Assembly: GCA_963751165.1 (NCBI GenBank)
Contig: CAVVTP010000001.1
Location: 62,001-126,000 of the forward strand
Direction: 5' to 3'
Length of the DNA stretch: 64,000 nt
Source: Roseiarcus sp963751165
GTDB taxonomy: Bacteria; Pseudomonadota; Alphaproteobacteria; Rhizobiales; Beijerinckiaceae
Shown here: piece after piece, positions 53,406 through 62,118 of the stretch
Position numbering within the stretch: the first letter of the stretch is position 1
How the letters are laid out: the number at the start of each line of letters is the position of its first letter
Translations under genes and position numbers: made by a program
Notes under the pieces: model-generated
What the model was told of the DNA's origin: nothing
Database searches by the model: none
Seen by the model: only the letters and a program-made list of their open reading frames with translations

Positions 53406-55718
53406 CTACGCCGTCTCGAATTCTTCGCCGAACAAGGCGTCGTCGAGCGCCTTGGCGTCGCTGTATTGGCTTTGCGCCTCGCCGAGCCGCCGGCCGAGCG
53501 CGTCGAACGCCTCGGCCCGGGCGGCCGCACTCGTCTCCAGCCACGCGTCCAGCACGAGATCGGCGAAGTTCCGCTCCTCGTCCAATTCGCCGAGGATCGC
53601 GCCGGCCTCGCCGACAACCAACTCGAACATGTTGATCTTTTCATCGAGCAGCCGCAGCATCTGCTCCTCGACCGTCCCGCGGGTGACCAGATTGAAGACG
53701 AACACCTCGCGGCTCTGACCGATGCGGTCGATGCGGCCGACCCGCTGTTCGATCGCCATCGGATTCCAGGGGATATCGAAGTTGATCAGCGTGTTGCAGA
53801 ACTGGATGTTGCGGCCCTCGCCGCCGGATTCGGAGCACAGCAGCACCGGAACCCGCTCGCGGAAATCGGCGATCGCCGCATCCTTGTCGGGACCGCTCAT
53901 GCTGCCGTCGAAGCGGGCGAATCCGACCCCCTGTCCGGCGAGCAGCCGGGCAAGGCTCGCCATGGTCTCGCGATGATGGACGAAGACGAGCTTCTTCACG
54001 TCGGGATTGCGGGCGATGAGTTCGAGGAGCGCCAATTCCTTGGCCCCCGAGGCGACCGCCGCCCATCGCTTTGCCAACGTCCGCCACGCCGGATCGCGAT
54101 CGTGGCGGTCGGCGAAGCGCTGAACGGCGGAGGAGGCGGCCGCGGGCGAGGAGCCGGCGGCGGTCAGCAAATGGCGCCCGGCGAGCCGCTCGCTCTGCCG
54201 GCCGTCCGAAACGAACGCCCGGATCATGGCCGCGAGCTCCTGATAGGCCGCCTGCTCCACAGGCGCGGGGTCGACATATCGTGTGGAGGCGTGTCGGCGC
54301 GGCAGCTTCAGCGCCACCACCGCCCTCGTGTTGCGGATCATGGCGTCGCGCATCAGATCGCGTAGCCGCTCCGGGTTTGCCGGCTGGCGCGGCTTGCCCG
54401 CGGTCATGTAGGCGGCGCGGAATTCCTTCTGCGTCTTGAAGATGCCGGGTTTCAGCAGGGTCAACAGGTTATAGAGCTCGATGAGGTTGTTCTGCACCGG
54501 CGTCGCGGACAGGAGCAGCAGGAAGCGCTTGGTCAGGCGGTCGACCAGGCTGTAGCTCTGGCTCGAGCGGTCGCGCAGATGGTGGGCCTCGTCGACGATC
54601 ACCAGATCGAACGACTGCGCGACGAGCCGCTCGGCGTGGTCCTTCCGCCGGGCAAGCGCGAGCGAAGCGACAACGCGCGGCTGTGCCCAGAACCGCTCAG
54701 GATCCTCGCGCAGCAGCGGGTCTTGCGTGGTCGCGCACGGAATATCGAATTTGGTCTCCAATTCCTCCCGCCATTGTCCGACCAGCGAGGCGGGAGTGAG
54801 CACCAGAACGCGCTCGACCATGCCGCGCAGCACATATTCCTTGAGGACCATTCCCGCCTCGACCGTCTTGCCGAGGCCGACCTCGTCGGCGAGCAGCACG
54901 CGGCCGCGGAACTGCTTCAAGACCTTGCGCACCGTCTCGGTTTGATACCAGAAGGTCTCGACCCCCTTGAGGTGATTGAGGCAAATGAGCTCGTCGAAGC
55001 CCTCGACCAGGCCGAGATGGGCGAGCCGCTCCCGCAAGACAAACCAGCCGCCGTCGCTCTCGGCCTCGCCCGTCGCGGCGGAAAGGAGCGGTCCGAGGTC
55101 CGAGTCGAAGACGATCGGAATTCCGACCTCTCCGCGCTCGAGGGCTGGCATCGCCGGCTGAGCGGCGGGCCGCGCCTGTGCTGGCGGCGGCGCGGCGGAT
55201 CGGGCCGGCGGAGGATTCTTCGGGCGCGCCTGGGGGCGAGCCGCGCTCTTTTCGGCTCGGCGCGCGCGGATCGGGCTCTCGCGTCCCATGACGGCGTCGA
55301 GCTGCGCGGCGAGCCAGACGCGCCGCTCCCAGCCGCCGGGGAAGACCCTCAACGCATCGCGCCAATCGGCGAGACCGTGACGCTCGAGCAGCGCCCGCGC
55401 GGCGATCAGCTTCTTTTCCCCCGCGAGCGCGAGGGCCGACAGGAGAAAATAGGGCCTGCTCGCCACGTAGCGCTTGGCGTAGCGCTTGAGATAGAGCTGC
55501 GCCCTGTCGGGCTTTCGATCGAGCAGGGCGGCGGTCGCCGCCATGAAGAGAATGAGCGGATCCCCGGCGCAAGCTTTTTCCGCCTTTTCCGCTTCGGCCA
55601 GAAAACCGCCAGTGCGCGCCGGATCGGCAAAGAGGCGGGCGATCGTGTTGGCCCATTTTTCGGGATCCTGAAACAGATCCGGCTGGACAACCGGAGGCTT
55701 GACGTTGAGTGACGGCAT
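53406..55718 (-). CDS. SNF2-family DEAD/DEAH helicase with helical N-terminal domain
   Basis: 770 residues. Residues 25-145 are helical and repeat-like (FMAATAALLDRKPDRAQLYL, YFLLSALALAGEKKLIAARA), suggesting TPR-type repeats, then a Pro/Ala-rich linker (160-190). The motor starts near 245: motif I LLADEVGLGKTVEAG (276-290), Ia VLTPASLVGQW, motif II IVDEAHH (374-380), III LLLSATPVQN (401-410), then LVFVHHRETMASLARLLAGQ and motif VI QRVGRIDRIGQ. This is the RapA/HepA-like SNF2 branch that moves on double-stranded DNA or clears RNA polymerase. No nuclease or methylase domain is fused. Translocates ahead of the coiled-coil/zinc gene in a two-gene operon. Confidence 0.9.
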   Translation of the reverse strand: MPSLNVKPPVVQPDLFQDPEKWANTIARLFADPARTGGFLAEAEKAEKACAGDPLILFMAATAALLDRKPDRAQLYLKRYAKRYVASRPYFLLSALALAGEKKLIAARALLERHGLADWRDALRVFPGGWERRVWLAAQLDAVMGRESPIRARRAEKSAARPQARPKNPPPARSAAPPPAQARPAAQPAMPALERGEVGIPIVFDSDLGPLLSAATGEAESDGGWFVLRERLAHLGLVEGFDELICLNHLKGVETFWYQTETVRKVLKQFRGRVLLADEVGLGKTVEAGMVLKEYVLRGMVERVLVLTPASLVGQWREELETKFDIPCATTQDPLLREDPERFWAQPRVVASLALARRKDHAERLVAQSFDLVIVDEAHHLRDRSSQSYSLVDRLTKRFLLLLSATPVQNNLIELYNLLTLLKPGIFKTQKEFRAAYMTAGKPRQPANPERLRDLMRDAMIRNTRAVVALKLPRRHASTRYVDPAPVEQAAYQELAAMIRAFVSDGRQSERLAGRHLLTAAGSSPAAASSAVQRFADRHDRDPAWRTLAKRWAAVASGAKELALLELIARNPDVKKLVFVHHRETMASLARLLAGQGVGFARFDGSMSGPDKDAAIADFRERVPVLLCSESGGEGRNIQFCNTLINFDIPWNPMAIEQRVGRIDRIGQSREVFVFNLVTRGTVEEQMLRLLDEKINMFELVVGEAGAILGELDEERNFADLVLDAWLETSAAARAEAFDALGRRLGEAQSQYSDAKALDDALFGEEFETA

Positions 55719-55933
55719 GCAGGCTCCGTACCGATGCGACTTTCCTTTTTGTCGCGAATTGCTCGCCGGCCAAGGTTAACGGAACTTAAGAAAGCGTTCC
55801 ATCCGGCGCGCGCGCCGGCCTCGGCGTTCCCTTCTCCGTCATGCCGAGCGAGGAAAGCATGGCCCGGCGTCGCCTACATGGATGATCGCGGCAAATACGC
55901 CCACATCGCGGATCTTCCAGTTGCCATAAGACC

Positions 55934-56820
55934 TCAACCGGCAAAGCGCGGCTCAGGCAGGCCGCGCACGCCGACATCGAGCGCGAGCACGCCGCCGGCT
56001 TGCGGCTGCGATTTCAGATCCTCGGCGCTGTGATCCCAGATCGCCGAAGTCACGTAGAGCGTCGCCAGATCGGGCCGCCGAACATGCAGCTTGTCGGCTT
56101 CTGCACCGGCAGCTTCACTTCGCGGTCGACCCGTCCGTTTGGCGCATAGCGCACTAGCTTCCAGCCGTCCCAATGGGCGTTCCAAAGAAAGCCTTCGGCG
56201 TCAATGGTCGAGCCGTCCGGCGTGCCCGGCAAGTGGCGGCAGTCGGCCAACACCCGACGGTTTCGGATCGCCCCGGTGTCCAGATCGAAATCATAGGCGA
56301 AGATCGTCTTCACAAGCGAGTCGGCATAGTAGAACGTGCGATTGTCGGGGCTCCAGGCAAGTGAATTCGAAATGCCGATCCCTGTCTCCATCCGGTGGCA
56401 GCATAGATCGGGATCGAGCCGGTAGAGCGCCGCCGTGCGGTCCTTCAGCGAATCGTCCATCGTGCCCGCCCAGAAGCGCCCGCGCCGATCGCATTTGCCG
56501 TCGTTCATGCGATTGCCCGGCAGATGCGCTTCCGGCGCCGCGAGGCGCTGGATGGCGCCCGTCTCCAGATCGAAGAAGGCGAACCCAGAGGCAAGCGCGA
56601 TGACAAGTCCGCCCTTCTCACGCAGCGCGAGCGCACAGAGGCGCTCTGGCATCTCCCATCGCCGCACCGAGCCTGTTGCGGGATGAAAGCGTTGCAGTAG
56701 GGCGCCCTCGATGTCGACCCAATAAAGTGCCTGCTCGGCGACATCCCATACCGGCACTTCGCCGAGTTTGTTCTTAGCGTCGACAACACAGACGACCTCA
56801 GCGGCGGTCCCTGAACTCAT
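55934..56820 (-). pseudogene. SMP-30/gluconolactonase family sugar lactonase, one frameshift
   Basis: Starts at Met 56820 (MSSGTAAEVVCVVDAKNKLG). Beta-propeller lactonase marks: Glu in LGEVPVWDVAEQALYWVDIE, NRMNDGKCDRRGRFWAGTMD with the metal-binding Asn/Asp, NSLAWSPDNRTFYYADS, and GTPDGSTIDAEGFLWNAHWD. Near 56072 a base is lost, and the next frame ends PDLATLYVTSAIWDHSAEDL to PEPRFAG*. Joined length is about 295, normal. Hydrolyses aldonolactones after sugar oxidation. Last gene of the sugar ABC operon; its start overlaps the permease end by 23 bases. Confidence 0.82.
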
Positions 56821-57839
56821 AGCGCTTGCTCCTCGCCCCATTGAAGGAATAACCGACGACCGCGAGTAGCGTCAGCCCGCCGGTCCAGACGTATTGATAA
56901 TAGGCGGAGACATGGATCAGGTTGAGCGCGTTCTGCATGACGCCGACCGCGATCGCGCCGAGCAGGACGCCGATCGCCGTGCCTGCTCCGCCGAAAACGG
57001 TGACGCCGCCGACAACGACAGCGGTCACTGACGCGAGCGTGAACGAGGAGCCAGCCTGCGGATCTCCGCTGCCGATGCGCGCGGCGATCAGTAATCCCCG
57101 CAATCGACGGCAGCAAGCGCACAGAAAATGTAAGCCCGCGCGCGCACGCCGTCGGCGCCGATGCCCACGACGAAGCTCGCCTCGCTGCTGGAGCCGACGC
57201 CATAGAGCCGCTGGCCGAGCCGGCCCCGCAACGAGGAGCAGCTCCACGAGACCGAACGGCAACGTACGATCAGCAACGCTGCGATGGGGACGGGACCGAG
57301 ATTCGCTGTGACGAGGTCGATGAAGGTCTCGCTGATGAGTGCCGCCGGGACTCGGCCGCACGATCAGCGCCGCGCCAAACACGATCGAGTAGGTTGCCAG
57401 CGTCGCGATGAGATCGGGAATGCGCAGCCGCACGATCAGAAAGGCATTGACGAGGCCGGTCGCGAGGCCGACCCCGAGGCGCCGCTGCCGCCGCGGCAGC
57501 GACTGGCGCCCGCGCCTTCCGATACGGCGACGAAGGAGGTGACGGCGGTCACGAGGCTGATCAGCGGGCCGACGGAGAGATCGATGCCACCGAGCAGAAT
57601 GACCGCAGAATTGCCCCAAGCGCCGCCAGCGCCAGAGGCGCGACTTGGCTCGCGATATTGGCGAAATTGCTGACGTGGTGAGGAAGAAGCTCGAATAGCG
57701 CGAGGCGGCCGAAGGCGAGAGCGAAAATCAGCACCGCGAGCAGCAGCCGGACCTGCGTAGCGCTCCAGCATCGGAGGCGCGCGCCAAGTCGGGTGGCCGG
57801 AGCCCTCAGTTGCGGCGCGCTGCAACGGCTCGTGCGCAT
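56798..57839 (-). pseudogene. Sugar ABC transporter permease (operon 2, distal), several frameshifts
   Basis: BPD_transp_2 segments occur in three frames in the right order: LLLAVLIFALAFGRLALFEL, then LLGGIDLSVGPLISLVTAVT, then GLVNAFLIVRLRIPDLIATL, and finally SVTAVVVGGVTVFGGAGTAI and YYQYVWTGGLTLLAVVGYSF. At least four frame changes lie between. Length after joining is about 345. Overlaps the ATPase end by about 30 bases. Inner-membrane channel of the importer if intact. Confidence 0.7.
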
Positions 57840-59381
57840 TCGGCTCCGCCGGCACCCGCCGCGCTGCCGACGATCGCGTTCCTCCGTCGGCGTCGACGCC
57901 CGCAATTTCCTTGACGATGCGCGCCGCGGGAAAAGACGAGGATGCGGTCGCTGAGGCCGATCAGTTCCAGGAGATCCGAGGAAACGAGGATCGACCGCCG
58001 CGCCCTTCGGCGGCGAGGGCGCGCAGGCGGCGATAGATTTCGAGCTTTGTCGCGACATCCACGCCGCGCGTCGGATCCTCGAAGAGGTACACGCTTCGGC
58101 GAGCCGGTGGTCCAGCGGCCGAGCACGACCTTCTGCTGGTTGCCGCCGGACAGATGGGCGACGATCTGCTCGGGCGAACGGCGTCTTGACGGCGAAACGC
58201 GCTGATCGCGTCTGCGGTCGCCTGGCGCTCCCGACGCGCCGGCAATGAGGCCGAGCGCCTGCCCAGTCGAAGAGGTGGGGCAGGGAAATATTCTCGCGGA
58301 TCGGAATGAGGCAGAAACAGCCCTTCGCGATGCCGCTCGCCGGGAACGTAGACGAGACCCGCGCTGATCGCCTCGCGCAGGCGAGCCCAGGCGCAGGCCG
58401 CGTCGCCATCCAGCGTCACCGCACCCGTCCACGGCGCAAGGCCGAAGATCGCACGCACGACATCGGCCTGGCCGTTGCCCTGGATACCGCCGAGCCCGAC
58501 GATCTCGCCAGCCCGCGCGGCGAAGGACACGTCCTCGAACAGGCCTTCGGACTTGAGGTTCTCGACGACGAGAAGCTCGGCGCCCCGTACGAGGCTGCGC
58601 GCAGCGGATAGGCGAGCGCCAGTCTCGCGTCCGACCATCATCGCGACCAAGCGCTCGTGATCGACTTCGTCGCGGTTGACGGTGCCGACGACTTCGCCGT
58701 CCTTCAGCACGGTGATGCGGTCGGCGATCGCGAAGACTTCGGGCAAGCGGTGCGAGATGAAGATGACCGCGGCGCCGCTCGTCTCAGTTCGCGCACGATG
58801 CTCGAAGAGACTGGTGGATTTCTGCGGCGTCCAGCGAGGAGGTTGGCTCGTCGAGAATGAGGACCGAGGGCGATGTGGTCAGCGCGCGCGCGATCTCGAC
58901 GATCTGCCGCTCGGCGACGGTGAGATCGCGCACCGGCCTGCTCAGCGCGAATATCGGCTCCGAGGCGATCGAGGATCGCCTCGAGCGCCGCTGTTCCATC
59001 GCCCCGCGGTCGACGAAAATTTCGCCGCCCGGCTCGCGTCCGAGCCAGATGTTCTGCGCGACGTCGAGGTCGGGCACCAGCCGCGTGTCCTGATAGACCA
59101 TCGCGACGCCGAGATCCTGCGACTGCTTCGGCCCGGAGATCTCGACGAGTTCGCCACGCATCGAGTATCCGGCCGGCATCGGGCTTCCAGACGCCGGCAA
59201 TGATGCGCATCAGCGTGGATTTGCCCGCGCCGTTTTCGCCCATGAGACCGTGGACCTCGCCGGCGCGGCAGGCGAACGATACGCCGCTGAGGATCCGAAC
59301 GCCGGGAAAGCATTTCTCGATGCCCTGCAATTCCAGCGCATAGGCCGCGGCATCGCTCGGGATCGTTCTCAAGATGCGCAC
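57806..59381 (-). pseudogene. Sugar ABC transporter ATP-binding protein (operon 2), several frameshifts
   Basis: Starts LELQGIEKCFPGVRILSGVS, with Walker A GENGAGKSTLMRIIAG. Other frames supply VAMVYQDTRLVPDLDVAQNI, VLILDEPTSSLDAAEI, PEVFAIADRITVLKDGEVVG, the second cassette (VGLGGIQGNGQADVVRAIFG), a LSGGNQQKVVLGRWT signature and FEDPTRGVDVATKLEIYRRL. This is the double-cassette RbsA/XylG type, about 520 residues once joined. Breaks occur every 100-300 bases. Confidence 0.72.
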
Positions 59382-59442
59382 CGGGCTCGGAGAGGTTCGA
59401 GTCCGGCTGCGCCCGAGGGCGCAGCCGGCAATCGGGAACGGC

Positions 59443-60543
59443 CTAACTGAACAGCTTCTTCAGTTCGTCGTCCGACAGCGTCGTGTCGACGAAAACGCCG
59501 TCCGGCAGATCCTGTCTTGATGAACTTCTCATAGTTTTTAGCGATCGATCACGATCGGCTGGATGATCTGACGCTTCGGCACGCTCCTCGCCCGCGAGCA
59601 GCTTTGACGCGGTGCGCAGCGCCACGACGCCCTCCCAAGTCGGTTCGGAGACCGAGGCGATCGTGAACTTCGGATTCTTGTCCTTGTTCGCATCGTACAT
59701 TTTCAGCAGGCCGTTATAGTCGTCGCCGTCGCAGGGCACGAGTGGGCGGCCCGCGGCGACCAGCGCCTTCAGGCCGCCGAGCGCATCCTGGCCGCCATCG
59801 GCACCAGACGCCGTCGATTTGCGGATAGGCGGCGATCAGGTCGGCCATGATGACCTTGGCCTTGTCTTCCTCCCAAGAGGCATCCTTGAAGGCGAGCACT
59901 TCGATGCCTGGGCCGAAGCTCGTGCTTTGCGCCGGCCCAGCAGGCGGCGGTATAGGAGTTGCCGGGCAGGCCGCCGAGTGCGACGATCTTGCCTTTGCCG
60001 CCAAGCGCATCGTTCAGGTACTTGCCGGTCATGCCGCCCTTCTTTGTCGGGTCGGTGCCGATGAAGGCGTGTCCATGCCTCGCCGTCGACCGGCAGATTG
60101 AACGGCACGGTCATAATGCCGGTCTTGCATCGCCTTGCGCGCAGGCCGGGACCACCGCGGAGCCGGAATTCGGCGATGCATCAGGAGTGGCATCGACGTT
60201 CTGGGCGATGAGGTCTTCGATATCGTTGACCTGCTTGGCTGATGTCGCCCTGGCCGTCGACCGATGATCAGCTCGTATTTGTCGGCGTTGGCGGCGGCCT
60301 CCTTGTTCATCGAGGTGAGGCATTCATCGTGCGCCACGTGTTGCCCGAGAATCCGTTCGAGAAGCCGATGCGCAGCTTGCCGCTCTTGGCTGATTCCCTT
60401 CGCCATTTCAGCGGAAGCCGAATGATCTTGGCGCTCGCTGATCGCGTCCGCGAAGCAGCGCTGGCGCCGCAAGGCGACGCACGGCCGCGGCGAGCGCCGA
60501 GCTTCAGCGCCGAGCGGCGGTTAAGGTCCATTTCGTTCGACAT
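59443..60543 (-). pseudogene. Sugar ABC transporter substrate-binding protein (operon 2), several frameshifts
   Basis: Begins MSNEMDLNRRSALKLGA; a twin-Arg may mark Tat export. Recognisable pieces in three frames: LRIGFSNGFSGNTWRTM, MNKEAAANADKYELI, KQVNDIEDLIAQNVDA, GMTGKYLNDALGGKGKIVAL-type start near 60030, EEDKAKVIMADLIAAYPQID, YNGLLKMYDANKDKNPKFTI and the end VDTTLSDDELKKLFS. The order matches a Peripla_BP_4 protein of about 360 residues. Ligand not readable. Confidence 0.7.
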
Positions 60544-60576
60544 GTTTGCGATCTCTCCTTGGTCTTCACTTCGAAC

Positions 60577-61530
60577 TCACCGAGCGCCGGCTCTTGCGCC
60601 GATCATGCGGTAAGCAATGACACTGAGCGCGATCAGAACGCCTTGAATGACAAATTGCAACCCCGGTCGAAGCCTGGGCGATGTTGGTGAAACTGGTGAG
60701 CTCGGTGACGAAGAGCGCACCGGCGATCGGTCCCCGCGACGCTGCCGACTGCCGCCCGTAAGCGCCGTGCCGCCGACGACGACGGCGACCACCGAGGTCA
60801 GCAGGAACTGATTGCCGATGCCGAGGCTGGGATTGCCGATATAGGCGGTGACGAGGAGGCCGCCGAGCACGGCGAGGCCGGCGCTGAGCATATAGGCGAC
60901 CACGAGAACGGTGCGCGTCGGCACGCCCATCAAGTGGGCCGCGCGCTCGTTGGCACCGACGGCGTAGAGCCAGCGACCGAACGTCGTGCGACGCATCCCA
61001 TAGGCGACGCCGACGGCGACGACGAGCCAGCAAAGCGCGCTCGCAGGAAGCCCGAGGACGGAGCCTTGGCCAATCTGGTTGAAGGCGGGCGCTGTTGCGC
61101 CGTGCGGCGCGCCGCCGGTGTAGACCAGCGCGGCGCCGAACAGGATCGAGTTCATCGCGAGCGTTGCGATGATCGGGGCGACCCGAAGAATGGCGATCAG
61201 GACGCTATTGGCCGCACCGACGCCGGCGCCGATTGTCAGGCACGTCAGCACCGCCGGCGCGATCTTTGCGTCCTGACCCATCATGAGGCTGGTGGCGAGG
61301 ATGTTCGTCATGGTGACGACGCCGGCGACCGAAAGGTCGATGCCCCCGGTCAGCAGCGTGAGCGTCTGTCCGGTCGCGACAAGGCCTAGGAATGCGGTGA
61401 CCTGGAGGATGTTGAGGATCTGGCCAGGCTTCAGCATCGCAGGGGTCACGATCGTTGCCACGACGTAGAGCAGCGCCACGGCAGCCCAGACCGGCGATTT
61501 GCGCAGCGGCGCCAAAAGCCCGTGCCACAT
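60577..61530 (-). pseudogene. Sugar ABC transporter permease (operon 2, proximal), two compensating frameshifts
   Basis: Start at Met 61530 (MWHGLLAPLRKSPVWAAVAL), with GGAGG upstream; a Met at 61560 is an alternative. BPD_transp_2 marks: GLVATGQTLTLLTGGIDLSV, GVGAANSVLIAILRVAPIIA, YAVGANERAAHLMGVPTRTV, VVAVVVGGTALTGGS. Between about 60745 and 60665 the sequence is in another frame (AGALFVTELTSFTNIAQAST), then returns for FVIQGVLIALSVIAYRMIGA. First gene of operon 2. Confidence 0.8.
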
Positions 61531-61857
61531 CTCCGCATTCCTCCGGCTTCCTGCGCCCATGCCAAGATCGGGCTTGAAGTCGATCTCTGGCTTTCGGACG
61601 ATCTCCGCAACCCGTCGCCAATCGGACGAGCGCAGTTTCGGCCTCGTGGGTCCTCCGCTTGCGCTTCTTCCCTTAGCATGGCCACGCTGGGTCTCAAGTT
61701 CCGCACGAAACTGCGGTCGGTTAGGCATTACGACGGAGGCTGGCAGGGAATTCTTCGGCCCTGATCCCGCAAAAGCACGAATTTTGCCGCGAATTAGGCA
61801 AAGGGGCGATTCCGCTCGCCGGTTCCATCGAAGCGCACAATCCTTTAGAGGCCTCCC
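61531..61857. other. Divergent spacer between sugar operon 2 and soxDA
   Basis: 327 bases that must hold both promoters. Minus-strand frames are open across it but show no family resemblance. The last 20 bases (TTTAGAGGCCTCCC) provide the soxD ribosome binding region. No consensus promoter pair is evident. Confidence 0.35.
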
Positions 61858-62118
61858 ATGCAGATCTTCCCCTGCCCGTTCTGCGGCCCGCGCGACGAGA
61901 CCGAGTTCCACTATGTCGGCGAGCCAAAGGCGCGGCCCGAGCCGGCGGAAGCCGTCGACGATGATGAGTGGGCGGAATACCTCTATTTCAACGCTAACCC
62001 GAAGGGCGCGAGCCGCGAAATCTGGCTTCATCTAACCTGTATGGAATCCTTCGCCATGACCCGCGACACGGCGAGCCATGCGGTCATAAGCAGCGAGCCC
62101 TTGAGAGCCGCGCCGTGA
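61858..62118 (+). CDS. soxD: Sarcosine oxidase delta subunit
   Basis: 86 residues, normal length. Binds structural zinc in heterotetrameric sarcosine oxidase: FPCPFCGPRDETEFHYVGEP gives two Cys and a His; the later LHLTCMESFAMTRDT gives the remaining His/Cys. Also LYFNANPKGASREIW typical of SoxD. Its TGA overlaps the GTG of soxA (GTGA), so translation is coupled. soxB is not next to it but at 29.7-31.0 kb. Confidence 0.95.
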   Translation: MQIFPCPFCGPRDETEFHYVGEPKARPEPAEAVDDDEWAEYLYFNANPKGASREIWLHLTCMESFAMTRDTASHAVISSEPLRAAP

